Of a stretch of DNA of 64,000 nt, positions 18,793 through 29,074 are shown piece by piece (the first letter of the stretch is position 1; every line of letters begins with the position of its first letter). The DNA lies in the NCBI RefSeq assembly GCF_042433955.1, contig NZ_JBHLUH010000084.1, positions 1 through 64,000 of the forward strand. The letters run 5' to 3'. The DNA is from Phytohabitans kaempferiae (GTDB lineage Bacteria > Actinomycetota > Actinomycetes > Mycobacteriales > Micromonosporaceae). A model generated the notes under the pieces. The model was given only the letters and a program-made list of their open reading frames with translations, did not search any database and was not told the DNA's origin. A program made the translations under genes and the position numbers.

Positions 18793-20439
18793 GTGGGGAG
18801 GCAAGATTCACAGCACGGCCCCGGAGACGAGACCGTACGGCTGCCGGTGACCCCGCCGGATCAAACCCAGACGATCCGGCTGCCCTCGTTCTTCCCGCCG
18901 CCCGCCGTGCCGCACAAGCCGCAGCCCGCGCATGCGAGCGGGCCGGAGGAGCCTCCCGAGCAGCCCCGCCGGCGCGGACTGGCCGCCACCGTGGTCGTGG
19001 TCGTGCTCCTGATCGCCGGCCTGGTGGCTGGCGCGGCGATCGTTCGCCCCGGCCCGGTCGACGGCTGGCTGGGCGGTGGCGATGCCGGGCCCACGCCCAC
19101 CACGGCCGCCGAGTCGCCCGAGCCGCCGCCGTCGCCCGTCCTGGTCGCCTCGGCCGCCAACGCGCCGGCGCCTACTCCCGCCGGGGTGAAGGCAGCCCTC
19201 GACCCGGTCGTGGCCGGGGCCGGCCTGGGCGCCAGTCTCAACATCTCCGTGGTCGACGTGGCGAGTGGCGAGGAGCTGTACTCCCGCGGTCCCGGCGTGC
19301 CTACCATCCCCGCCTCTACCACCAAACTGGTGACCGCGGCCGCGGTGCTGTCGGCGCGCGGCGCGGCCTACCGCATCCCGACCCGGGTCGTCGCCGGCGA
19401 CAAGCCCGGCGAGGTGGTGATCATCGGCGGTGGCGACCCGACGCTCGCCGCCGGCCCCACCGGCACCTACCCCGGCGCCGCCCGGCTCGACCAGCTCGCC
19501 GAGCAGGTCAAGGAGGCGCTCGGCGGCACCGCGCCCACCAAGGTCATCGTCGACTCGACGCTCTTCACCGGGCCGGCGATCGAGCCGAGCTGGGATCCGG
19601 ACGTGCCGACCGGTGGCTTCGGGGCGGCGACCACCGCCCTCATGATCAACGGTGCCCGGATCAACCCCAAGATCACCCAGGGGTACGCCGAGCGCTACCG
19701 TCAGCCCGACCTCGCCGCCGGGCAGGCGTTCGCGCGGGCGCTGGGGCTGAAGACCTCGGCGGTGTCGCGCGGCAAGGCGCCGGAGGCCGCGGGCGCGACG
19801 GGCACCGCGACCCCCAGCGCCGAGACGAGCCTGGCGGCGGGCGGCACCGGCCCGGCGCCCGGCACCGAGCTGGGCAAGGTCGAGTCGCTCCCGATCCTTC
19901 GCCTGGTCGAGATCATGCTGGTCGAGAGCGACAACGTGGTGGCCGAGACGCTGGCCCGGCAGGTGGCGATCGCCCGCGACCAGCCGGCGTCGTACGCGGG
20001 CGGAGGTGCCGCCTCGCGGGCCGTACTCACGGACCTCGGCCTCTCCACCGATGACGTGACGCTCTCCGACGGGAGCGGGCTGTCCCGGAAAAACCGCATC
20101 ACCCCCGTGCTCCTCACCGACCTGCTGCGGCTCGCCGCGGGCGGCTCGCATCCCGAGCTGGCCGGGCTGGTCGCCGGCCTGCCGGTGGCGGCCTGGTCGG
20201 GCACGCTGCGTGACCGCTACCGCAGCCCGGCCGTCGACAGCCGCGCGGGCGCCGGCGTGGTGCGGGCCAAGACCGGCACGCTCGGTGGGGTCAACGCCAT
20301 CTCCGGTTTACTTACCACCGCCGATGGCCGTCTGCTCGCCTTCGCCGTGCTGGCCGACAAGGTGCCGGTCGGTAAGGATCGCGCCGAGGTTGGACTCGAC
20401 AAGATCACTACCACGCTCGCCAAATGCGGATGCGCCTGA
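18793..20439 (+). CDS. dacB: D-alanyl-D-alanine carboxypeptidase/endopeptidase (PBP4, peptidase S13)
   Basis: A 548-aa membrane-anchored penicillin-binding protein that trims peptidoglycan stem peptides outside the membrane. It has a proline-rich cytosolic tail of about 55 residues, one membrane helix (about 56-78, ATVVVVVLLIAGLVAGA), then the S13 domain. Active-site motifs are STTK (Ser about 175), SDN (about 378) and KTG (about 494). A second Pro/Glu-rich linker follows the helix. The GTG start has TAGGAGG nine bases upstream. Confidence 0.92.
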   Translation: MGRQDSQHGPGDETVRLPVTPPDQTQTIRLPSFFPPPAVPHKPQPAHASGPEEPPEQPRRRGLAATVVVVVLLIAGLVAGAAIVRPGPVDGWLGGGDAGPTPTTAAESPEPPPSPVLVASAANAPAPTPAGVKAALDPVVAGAGLGASLNISVVDVASGEELYSRGPGVPTIPASTTKLVTAAAVLSARGAAYRIPTRVVAGDKPGEVVIIGGGDPTLAAGPTGTYPGAARLDQLAEQVKEALGGTAPTKVIVDSTLFTGPAIEPSWDPDVPTGGFGAATTALMINGARINPKITQGYAERYRQPDLAAGQAFARALGLKTSAVSRGKAPEAAGATGTATPSAETSLAAGGTGPAPGTELGKVESLPILRLVEIMLVESDNVVAETLARQVAIARDQPASYAGGGAASRAVLTDLGLSTDDVTLSDGSGLSRKNRITPVLLTDLLRLAAGGSHPELAGLVAGLPVAAWSGTLRDRYRSPAVDSRAGAGVVRAKTGTLGGVNAISGLLTTADGRLLAFAVLADKVPVGKDRAEVGLDKITTTLAKCGCA

Positions 20440-20457
20440 CGCGGGTACCTTGGGGTG

Positions 20458-21510
20458 ATGGCGCAGTTCGTGGACTGGGACCTGGCCGCCGCGACCGCGG
20501 GCGCGCTGGGTAAGGCGGGTCCGAGAGTCTCGTACGACGAGGCCACCGAGGTGGTCACTGATCTACGACGGCTCACCGACGAGGCAGCTGACATCGTCTC
20601 CTCCTACACGGGGCTGCGATCCCAGGTCGCACACCCTCCGGTGCAGGTCGTCGACCGCAAAGACTGGGCGGCGATCAACATCGCCGGGCTCCGCGAGGTG
20701 GTCACCCCGCTGGTCAGCCGGCTCACCGGCGACAAGCAGCCGGGCCTGATCACCGACGCGATCGGCTCGCGCCTCACCGGCGTACAGGCGGGCACGGTGC
20801 TGGCCTACCTCTCCGGCCGCGTGCTGGGGCAGTACGAGGTCTTTTCCGCCGACCCGGGCCAGCTGCTCCTGGTCGCGCCCAACATCGTCGAGGTCGAGCG
20901 CAAGCTCCAGGCCGACGTCCGTGACTTCCGGCTGTGGGTCTGCCTGCACGAGGTGACCCACCGCACGCAGTTCACCGCCGTGCCGTGGATGCGCGGGCAC
21001 TTCTTCGGCGAGGTGCAGGCATTCGTCGACGCCTCGCAGGTGGGCGGCGAGCACTTTCTGGAGCGGATCCGCCGCAGCGTGGCGACGCTCTCCGACGCCG
21101 TACGCAACCCGGACAGCCGGGTCAGCGTGCTCGACCTCGTGCAGACCCCCGGCCAGCGGGCCGTGCTCGACCGGCTGACCGCGCTGATGACGCTGCTGGA
21201 GGGGCACGCCGAGTTCGTGATGGACGGGGTCGGCCCCGAGGTGATCCCGACCGTCGAGCAGATCCGGTCGAAGTTCAACCGGCGGCGCGAGAGCGGCACG
21301 CCGCTGGAGAAGGCGATCCGCAAGCTCCTCGGCGTCGACGTGAAGATGCGGCAGTACGCCGAGGGCCGCAAGTTTGTGCACGGCGTGGTCGAGCGGGTCG
21401 GCATGGCCGGCTTCAACAAGGTCTTCAGCTCGCCGCTCACGCTGCCTCGGGTCGAGGAGCTGGGCGACCCGGACGCCTGGGTGGCGCGGGTCCACCCCCA
21501 GGCCGGCTGA
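20458..21510 (+). CDS. Zinc-dependent metalloprotease, DUF2342 family
   Basis: A 350-aa protein of an actinobacterial zincin family once linked to coenzyme F420 genes. The zinc motif is HEVTHR, with a downstream glutamate in LLEGHAEFVMDGVG as likely third ligand. No signal peptide is visible, so it should be cytosolic. The substrate is unknown. It lies between dacB and tilS as in M. tuberculosis (Rv3626c). I took the ATG at 20458; a GTG directly before it is in the same frame. Confidence 0.85.
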   Translation: MAQFVDWDLAAATAGALGKAGPRVSYDEATEVVTDLRRLTDEAADIVSSYTGLRSQVAHPPVQVVDRKDWAAINIAGLREVVTPLVSRLTGDKQPGLITDAIGSRLTGVQAGTVLAYLSGRVLGQYEVFSADPGQLLLVAPNIVEVERKLQADVRDFRLWVCLHEVTHRTQFTAVPWMRGHFFGEVQAFVDASQVGGEHFLERIRRSVATLSDAVRNPDSRVSVLDLVQTPGQRAVLDRLTALMTLLEGHAEFVMDGVGPEVIPTVEQIRSKFNRRRESGTPLEKAIRKLLGVDVKMRQYAEGRKFVHGVVERVGMAGFNKVFSSPLTLPRVEELGDPDAWVARVHPQAG

Positions 21511-21516
21511 CCCTCG

Positions 21517-22488
21517 GTGGCCGCGCTCGCGCCGCCGGTCGCCGCCGTCCGCACGGCGGTCCGGCAGGCGTTACGCGAGACCGGCGGCCCAGTGCTCGTC
21601 GCCTGCTCCGGCGGGGCTGACTCGCTCGCCCTCGCCGCGGCGACCGCGTTCGTGGCACCTCGCGCGGGGCTGGCGGCCGGGCTCGTGACCGTCGACCACG
21701 GTCTTCAGTCTGGTTCGGCCGAGCGGGCGAGTGCCGTGGCGGCCTGGGCCCGCGAGGCCGGGCTGGCTCCGGTTGAGGTGGCGACCGTCGAGGTGGGCGG
21801 GCGCTCCGGCGGGCCCGAGGCGGCCGCCCGCGAGGCCCGGTACGCGGCACTGCTCGACGCCGCCGCCCGGCTGGGCGCGAGCGCCATCCTCCTCGGGCAC
21901 ACGCGCGACGACCAGGCCGAGACGGTGCTCCTGGCGCTCGCCCGGGGCGCCGGACCACGCGGGATGGCCGGCATGCCCCCGCGCCGCGAGGTCGACGGGG
22001 TGGCGCTGCTCAGGCCGCTGCTCGACGTCTCCCGGGAGGAGACCCGCAAGGCGTGCGCCGCGCTTGGTCTCAGCCCGTGGGACGACCCGCACAACGCCGA
22101 CCCCGCGTACGCCCGCGCCCGGGTCCGGTCCACCGCCCTCCCCGCCCTGGTCGAGGCGCTCGGCGCGGGGGTGGTCGACAACCTCGCCCGCACCGCCCGG
22201 CTGCTCGCCGCCGACGCCGCCGCGCTCGACGAGATCGCCGCCAGCGCGCTGGAGCGGGCCCGCCGCCCCGGTGACGCGCTCGACGTGACCGAACTGGAGC
22301 GGTTGCCGGACGGCGTCCGTACCCGTGTGCTGCACGCCTGGGCCCGCGAGCGCGGCGCTCCGCCCGCGGCGCTCTCCCACCGCCACGTCGCCGCGCTCGA
22401 CGCCCTCGTCACCGCCTGGCGCGGGCAGGGTGCGGTGCATCTCCCCGGTGGCCATCTGGTGGCCCGTCGGGGCACGCTGCTCAGGTGA
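21517..22488 (+). CDS. tilS: tRNA(Ile)-lysidine synthase
   Basis: A 323-aa protein with the N-type PP-loop ACSGGADSLALA (about residues 29-40), followed by VDHGLQSGSA and GHTRDDQAETVL. TilS modifies C34 of tRNA-Ile2 to lysidine so that it reads AUA, and is essential in bacteria. It is shorter than the E. coli enzyme because the C-terminal domains are reduced, as usual in actinobacteria. The GTG start is 6 bases after the metalloprotease. Its stop overlaps the start of the decayed gamma-glutamyltransferase gene (GTGA). Confidence 0.92.
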   Translation: MAALAPPVAAVRTAVRQALRETGGPVLVACSGGADSLALAAATAFVAPRAGLAAGLVTVDHGLQSGSAERASAVAAWAREAGLAPVEVATVEVGGRSGGPEAAAREARYAALLDAAARLGASAILLGHTRDDQAETVLLALARGAGPRGMAGMPPRREVDGVALLRPLLDVSREETRKACAALGLSPWDDPHNADPAYARARVRSTALPALVEALGAGVVDNLARTARLLAADAAALDEIAASALERARRPGDALDVTELERLPDGVRTRVLHAWARERGAPPAALSHRHVAALDALVTAWRGQGAVHLPGGHLVARRGTLLR

Positions 22489-22954
22489 TCATTCACCGCC
22501 ACAAGCCGCTGTACGCCCCGCGCGGTGTCGTCGCCACCAGCCAGCCACTCGCCGCCTCCGCCGGTCTCGACGTGCTCCGCCGCGGCGGCAACGCACGATC
22601 ATCCCGGGCTTCCTGACCAGGGGCGGCGCGCCGGTCGGGCCGTTCGGGGTGATGGGCGGGCACATGCAGCCGCAGGGCCACCTCCAGGTGATCATGTCCA
22701 CGGTGGACGGGCTGGACCCGCAGGCCGCGCTCGGGGCGCCCCGCTGGTACTGGCAGTCGGGCCGGTCGGTGCTCGTCGAGGAAGGGCTGGCGGACGCCGC
22801 GACACTGTCCGACCTGGAGCGCCGTGGCCACCAGCTCACCGTCGAGCGCGAGCCCTCCGCCTTCGGGTACGGCCAGGCGATCTGGCGCCTGCCCGACGGC
22901 GTGTACGCCGCCGGCTCGGAGCCGCGCGCGGACGGCTGCGCCATCGGCTACTGA
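22485..22954 (+). pseudogene. Gamma-glutamyltransferase remnant with a large frame-breaking internal deletion
   Basis: The GTG at 22485 overlaps the tilS stop and opens a normal gamma-glutamyltransferase N-terminus (HKPLYAPRGVVATSQPLA ... LRRGGNA). After about 37 codons the sequence jumps, out of frame, to the family C-terminus: FGVMGGHMQPQGHLQVI, DPQAALGAPRW and ...GYAAGSEPRADGCAIGY-like ending at 22954. The join is near 22593. From the N-terminal frame, translation would stop within about 7 codons. Normal enzymes have about 520-540 residues, so roughly 380 codons are missing, including the catalytic threonine of the small subunit. It cannot make an active enzyme. Confidence 0.85.
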
Positions 22955-23016
22955 GCGCCGTCAAGGTGGTCTCGCCTCCGGCGGCTGGCCCCCTGAGAGG
23001 GCGTCGCCGCCAGGGC

Positions 23017-23979
23017 TCAGCCGGCCGGATCGCGCTCCCGGAAGGTGGTCCGGTAGGTCTGCGGGGTCGCGCCCACGCGCCGTGTGAAGTGGTGGCGCAT
23101 GGTGGCGGTGTCGCCGAAGCCGGCCCGGCCGGCGATCGCCTCCACGCCCAGGTCGGTGTCTTCGAGCAGCCGGCGGGCCAGCAGCACGCGCTGGTTGGTC
23201 AGCCAGTCGTGCGGCGTGGTGCCGGTCTCGGCCCGGAAGCGGCGGGCGAACGTGCGCGGTGCCATGTGCGCCCGCGCGGCCAGCTCGTCGACCGTGACCG
23301 CCTGGTCGAGGTGGGTCATCAGCCAGGCGAGTACCGGCTCGAGCGTGGCCGCCTCGGGCGTCTTGGGCATCGGCGCCTCGACGTACTGCCGCTGGCCGCC
23401 ATCCCGGTGCGGCGGCACGACCATCCGGCGGGCCAGCTTGGTGGCGAGGGCCGAGCCGTGCTCCTGACGCACGAGGTGCAGCGCGGCGTCGATGCCCGCG
23501 GCCGTGCCGGCGCTGGTCAGCAGGTTGCCGTCATGCACGTACAGCGAGTCGCAGTGCACCTTCGCCGCCGGAAAGCGCTCCTGCAACTCGTCGACGTACC
23601 GCCAGTGCGTGGTGCAGTCGCGCCCGTCGAGCAGCCCCGCCTCGCCGAGCACGAAGGCGCCGGAGCAGACGCTCATCACGTACGCCCCGCGCGCGTCGGC
23701 CCGGCGCAGCGCGTCGAGCACGTCCGGTGGGATGAGGAAGCCGTCCTTGTGCGCGGGCACCGCGACCAGGTCGGCCGTCTCGACCGGGGTCAGGTCGGAG
23801 GCGGGGGAGATCTCGAAGCCCGACCTGGTGGTCACCGGCTTGCCGTCGGCGCTGCACACGTCGAAGCGGTACGGCGGGAAGCCGTCGTCGGTGCGGTCGG
23901 TGCCGAAGACCTCGCAGAGCACGCCCAACTCGAAGGCGGCGACCCCGTCGGACACGATGACTGCCACGTTGCCAAGCAT
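23017..23979 (-). CDS. GlxA-type AraC family regulator with DJ-1/PfpI domain
   Basis: A 320-aa regulator. The N-terminal DJ-1/PfpI-like domain (residues about 1-170) contains the nucleophile-elbow cysteine in YVMSVCSGAFVLGEAGLL and the downstream TTHW. It is fused to two AraC helix-turn-helix motifs: VTVDELAARAHMAPRTFARRF and GVEAIAGRAGFGDTATMRHHF. Such proteins sense small metabolites and activate transport or catabolic genes; the ligand here is unknown. It converges on the decayed gamma-glutamyltransferase and diverges from the small membrane protein gene. Confidence 0.9.
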   Translation of the reverse strand: MLGNVAVIVSDGVAAFELGVLCEVFGTDRTDDGFPPYRFDVCSADGKPVTTRSGFEISPASDLTPVETADLVAVPAHKDGFLIPPDVLDALRRADARGAYVMSVCSGAFVLGEAGLLDGRDCTTHWRYVDELQERFPAAKVHCDSLYVHDGNLLTSAGTAAGIDAALHLVRQEHGSALATKLARRMVVPPHRDGGQRQYVEAPMPKTPEAATLEPVLAWLMTHLDQAVTVDELAARAHMAPRTFARRFRAETGTTPHDWLTNQRVLLARRLLEDTDLGVEAIAGRAGFGDTATMRHHFTRRVGATPQTYRTTFRERDPAG

Positions 23980-24135
23980 CCTGCCAGCGTACGCCGAGGT
24001 TGGCAGGATTTTAAGGGTCAATGGCATTGCTGCCACTGGGCGAGGGTGGGTGCCCAGCGGAAACTGGTTACAGACGTCCGGTGCGCACCGGCGGCAGACC
24101 TCAGAGCACCACACCTTCGGGAAGGTTGAGCCGCC

Positions 24136-24276
24136 ATGGAACTCCTCGTACTCCTGCTGTTCTTCGTCGTTCTCGCTATCGCTTCGCTCTTCGGCTGGAC
24201 CACCGACAGCCGCGACTCCGCGGACTGGAAGCCCTCCGAAGGCGGGCGCCGCCGCAGCCGCCCCCGGTTGCTGTAG
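24136..24276 (+). CDS. Small single-helix membrane protein (46 aa)
   Basis: This ORF starts with ATG about a dozen bases after a weak GGGAAGG. The product has one N-terminal hydrophobic helix (residues 2-20, ELLVLLLFFVVLAIASLFG), a short acidic stretch (TTDSRDSADWKPSE) and a basic tail (GGRRRSRPRLL). The charge distribution suggests a membrane peptide with its C-terminus in the cytosol. It sits between the GlxA-like regulator and hpt on the plus strand. No function is recognised. Confidence 0.6.
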   Translation: MELLVLLLFFVVLAIASLFGWTTDSRDSADWKPSEGGRRRSRPRLL

Positions 24277-24351
24277 CCCCTGCACAGCCGGGGCGGCAGG
24301 TGTCGCACACCCCGGCGACGAGCCAGGAGCCCCATGCGGCAGTCTTAGGCC

Positions 24352-24927
24352 ATGACCGACGGCTCCTGGTACGACGCCGACATCGAGCGCGTCATCATCA
24401 CCGAGACGCAGATCCGAGAGAAAACCGCTGAGCTGGCCAAGCAGGTGTCCGCCGACTACTCCACGGTCGAAGACGGACTCCTGCTTGTCTGCGTGCTCAA
24501 GGGCGCGGTGATGTTCATGGCTGACTTCGCCCGCGCGCTGGGCCGGCACGGGCCCGCCGCCGAGCTCGAGTTCATGGCGGTCTCCTCGTACGGCCAGGGC
24601 ACCACCTCGTCCGGCGTCGTACGCATCCTCAAAGACCTCGACCGCGACATCGCCGGGCGGCACGTGATCGTGGTGGAGGACATCGTCGACTCCGGGCTCA
24701 CGCTCTCCTGGCTGCTGCGCTACCTCGCGTCTCGCAAGGCGGCGAGCGTCGAGGTGGTCACGCTCTTCCGCAAGCCGGACGCGGTCAAGGTGCCGATCCC
24801 GGTCAAGTACGTCGGCTTCGACATCCCCAACGAGTTCGTGGTCGGCTACGGCCTGGACTTCTCCGAGCGCTATCGTGAGCTGCCCTACGTGGGCGTCCTC
24901 AAGCCCGAGGTGTACACACGGGCGTAG
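24352..24927 (+). CDS. hpt: Hypoxanthine phosphoribosyltransferase
   Basis: A cytosolic purine-salvage enzyme (191 aa) converting hypoxanthine or guanine plus PRPP to the nucleotide. The PRPP-binding motif VIVVEDIVDSGLT is near residues 103-115. LLVCVLKGAVMFMAD and the C-terminal GFDIPNEFVVGYGLD complete the family pattern. It lies upstream of ftsH as in mycobacteria (hpt-ftsH-folE). Confidence 0.95.
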   Translation: MTDGSWYDADIERVIITETQIREKTAELAKQVSADYSTVEDGLLLVCVLKGAVMFMADFARALGRHGPAAELEFMAVSSYGQGTTSSGVVRILKDLDRDIAGRHVIVVEDIVDSGLTLSWLLRYLASRKAASVEVVTLFRKPDAVKVPIPVKYVGFDIPNEFVVGYGLDFSERYRELPYVGVLKPEVYTRA

Positions 24928-25314
24928 GCGAGGGCCGGTTTCGATCCTTCGGGAGCCCGCCCAGCCCGGATTACCGGTGGGAAAACGGGATCAGTCGTCC
25001 ACCTGGACGGGAACGCACAGCCTACTCTCAGGAACGGCGTCTACCTGGGGAAACGCTAGCTGAGGCGGCGACGTTGCGCCTTGTTTGCGCAGTTTGCTAG
25101 GGCGGCGCCTGATCCGGGGGTCGCGGCGTGCCCTGCGGGGTGTACCTTCGAATGACCGATGGCGTGGCTTGTCGGCGCTGAGGCGAACACCACGAGGTTG
25201 AGTGTCGCGATCGCCGACGAGGCGGCCGCGGCGGCCGTGATACCGCGGCACACGTAATCAGACGATCAGGACGTCGATCAGGAGGGTCCGGGCGCCACGG
25301 CGCTCGACAACAGT
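24928..25314. other. Intergenic region upstream of ftsH
   Basis: This 387-base gap contains no ORF with a recognisable product. GATCAGGAGGGTCC at about 25276-25289 gives a purine-rich AGGAGG, but it is about 25 bases before the ftsH ATG, far for a ribosome site. The region is the likely place for the ftsH promoter, but I cannot assign boxes. A 65-codon minus frame (25056-25253) has no supporting feature. Confidence 0.4.
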
Positions 25315-27329
<2,015 letters not shown>

Positions 27330-27333
<4 letters not shown>

Positions 27334-28013
27334 ACGCCGATGCCGGGGCGTCGTCGACCGAGCCGGATGGCGACGGTGACGACGCCCTGGACTATCTCGC
27401 GGCCCGGCTGGTCGACGGCAAGCTGACCGGTCGGCCCGTCGAGGAGTCGGTCGACCTCGCCCGGATCGAGAAGGCCGTACGCGAGATCCTGATCGCGGTC
27501 GGCGAAGACCCCGACCGCGACGGGCTGATGCGCACGCCGGCCCGGGTCGCGCGGGCATACGCCGAGCTCTTCGCCGGGCTGCGCGTCGACCCTGGACAGG
27601 TGCTCACCACCGCCTTCGAGGCCAACCACGAGGAGATGGTGCTGGTCCGCGACATCGAGGTGATGTCGCTGTGCGAGCACCATCTCCTGCCGTTCCGGGG
27701 CGTGGCCCACATCGGCTACATCCCCGGCGACGACGGGCGGATCACCGGCCTCTCCAAGCTGGCCCGCCTCGTCGAGGTCTACGCCCGGCGCCCCCAGGTG
27801 CAGGAGCGCCTCACGTCGCAGATCGCCGACCTGCTGATGGAGCGGCTCCAGCCGCACGGGGTCATCGCCGTGCTGGAGTGCGAGCACATGTGCATGGCCA
27901 TGCGCGGCATCCAGAAGGCCGGCGCCAAGACGATCACCTCGGCGGTGCGCGGGCTCTTCAAGCGCGACGCCAAGTCACGGGCCGAGGCGATGACGCTGAT
28001 CATGGCGAGCTGA
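27330..28013 (+). CDS. folE: GTP cyclohydrolase I (probable CTG start)
   Basis: This enzyme converts GTP to dihydroneopterin triphosphate, the first step of folate synthesis. The zinc ligands appear in SLCEHHLLPF and ECEHMCMAMRG; LTSQIADLLM and GAKTITSAVRG are also conserved. The first in-frame ATG (27528) would remove the conserved block IEKAVREILIAVGEDPDRDGL, which is clearly coding. Back to the in-frame stop at 27273 there is no ATG, GTG or TTG; the only well-placed codon is CTG at 27330, which overlaps the ftsH TGA (CTGA). From there the product is 227 aa. An uncalled frameshift near the ftsH end is the alternative. Confidence 0.93.
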
Positions 28014-28075
28014 GCCGCGCTTCCGGCGCGGTGACCGCGCCAATGTTCACCAGGTGATGACGGCGTGGGGTCGTG

Positions 28076-28146
28076 GACCGCGGGAGGGTGAGGCCGCGGG
28101 AGCAGCGGTCCGCACCGCGACGGACGTCGCGGTAGCCCAGATCTGT
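28076..28146 (+). repeat. Structured intergenic repeat, copy B
   Basis: Closest to copy A at 5064-5133. It has GACCGC (28076-28081) paired with GCGGTC (28105-28110), and ACCGCGACG (28114-28122) paired with CGTCGCGGT (28125-28133) around a GA loop, ending ATCTGT. It lies between folE and the convergent three-gene FtsK unit, at the left boundary of the accessory region. Confidence 0.75.
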
Positions 28147-28163
28147 CCCTTGGGGTGGATCGT

Positions 28164-28424
28164 CTAGACGACCGCGCGGAACCTGTCGGCGGCGTCGACC
28201 GCGCCCCTGGCCAGCGTGTGTGCCTCGTCGAGCCGCTGCTTCGCCTGCTCCAGCCGGGAGATCGCGTCGAGCACGGTGGGATGCACCGCGCCGACCGCGG
28301 TCAGCCGCAGCCGGGCCAGCGCCTCGTCGAGCTGATCGGTCACGCCACGCAGGCTGGCCATCGCCCGGTTGGTCTGGTCGACCGACGCGGCCACCTGCGC
28401 CTTGACCTCTTCGACACTCGGCAT
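28164..28424 (-). CDS. Small helical protein of unknown function (86 aa)
   Basis: The product MPSVEEVKAQVAASVDQTN... is almost entirely helical with heptad-like spacing and no membrane segment or cysteine. It may be a coiled coil of the size of WXG100 proteins, but it lacks a WXG motif. It follows the 211-aa membrane protein by 4 bases and is the last gene of a three-gene unit led by an FtsK-type ATPase, so a subunit or substrate role is a guess. The start is ATG. Confidence 0.7.
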   Translation of the reverse strand: MPSVEEVKAQVAASVDQTNRAMASLRGVTDQLDEALARLRLTAVGAVHPTVLDAISRLEQAKQRLDEAHTLARGAVDAADRFRAVV

Positions 28425-28428
28425 GGTG

Positions 28429-29064
28429 CTATCTCACCAGGTTGAGTAGGCCGACGCCCATGCAGGTGGCGACGATCGGCGCGAAGCACACCGCGATGCC
28501 GAAGAGCGGCGTGCGGTCCACCTTGCCCCCGGGCGGCGCCACGAAGGCCATGCCGATCGTCAGCCAGCCGAGCCCGAAGGCCGCCACCGGCATCGTGAGT
28601 CCACAGAGGACGGCGGAGAGCACCAGGTCGGTGTCGGCGGTCAGGTAGAGCGCCACCTGCACGATGAGCACCACGACCGCGAACGGCCCGTACACGATCA
28701 GGTTGCGCAGCCACGCCGGCGTCTCGCCGCGCGGGCCGAGCGGCACGCCGCCGTGCTCGGCGGCGTCCGCGGTGTCCGCCGTGGACCGGGCCGCGCGGAG
28801 CGCCGCCAGCACCGCCGGTGGCCCACCGGCCATGGCCTCCGCGGCCACGGCCACCTCCGCCGGTGCGGGCCGCAGAGCCGCTTCGGGTACGCCCTGAGCC
28901 AGCAGCTTGGCCCGCTGTGGCGCGAGCCGGGCGCGTACCGCCGCCAGCTCGTCCTGTGCGGCACGGGCCGCCTGTGCCTGCTCGCCCGCGGTGGCGGCCA
29001 CGCCCCGGCGCACGGCGTCGAGGCGCTGCGCGGCGGTGACGTATTCGTTCCAGGCGTCGGTCAT
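28429..29064 (-). CDS. Membrane protein with N-terminal coiled coil, partner of the FtsK-like ATPase
   Basis: A 211-aa protein of no recognised family. Residues 1-60 are Ala/Gln/Arg-rich and predicted helical/coiled (VTAAQRLDAVRRGVAAT...). A linker to about residue 110 leads to three hydrophobic segments: about 118-140 (LIVYGPFAVVVLIVQVALYL), 145-172 and 186-208. It lies 10 bases after the 860-aa ATPase gene and 4 before the 86-aa gene, so the three are likely one transcript and may form a membrane complex. Confidence 0.75.
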   Translation of the reverse strand: MTDAWNEYVTAAQRLDAVRRGVAATAGEQAQAARAAQDELAAVRARLAPQRAKLLAQGVPEAALRPAPAEVAVAAEAMAGGPPAVLAALRAARSTADTADAAEHGGVPLGPRGETPAWLRNLIVYGPFAVVVLIVQVALYLTADTDLVLSAVLCGLTMPVAAFGLGWLTIGMAFVAPPGGKVDRTPLFGIAVCFAPIVATCMGVGLLNLVR

Positions 29065-29074
29065 CGGTCCGCTC

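Noticed and set aside
25056..25253. Minus-strand 65-codon frame upstream of ftsH with a signal-peptide-like start
   Set aside because: There is no ribosome site, the context is a promoter region, and the C-terminal composition looks random. I cannot support it as a gene.
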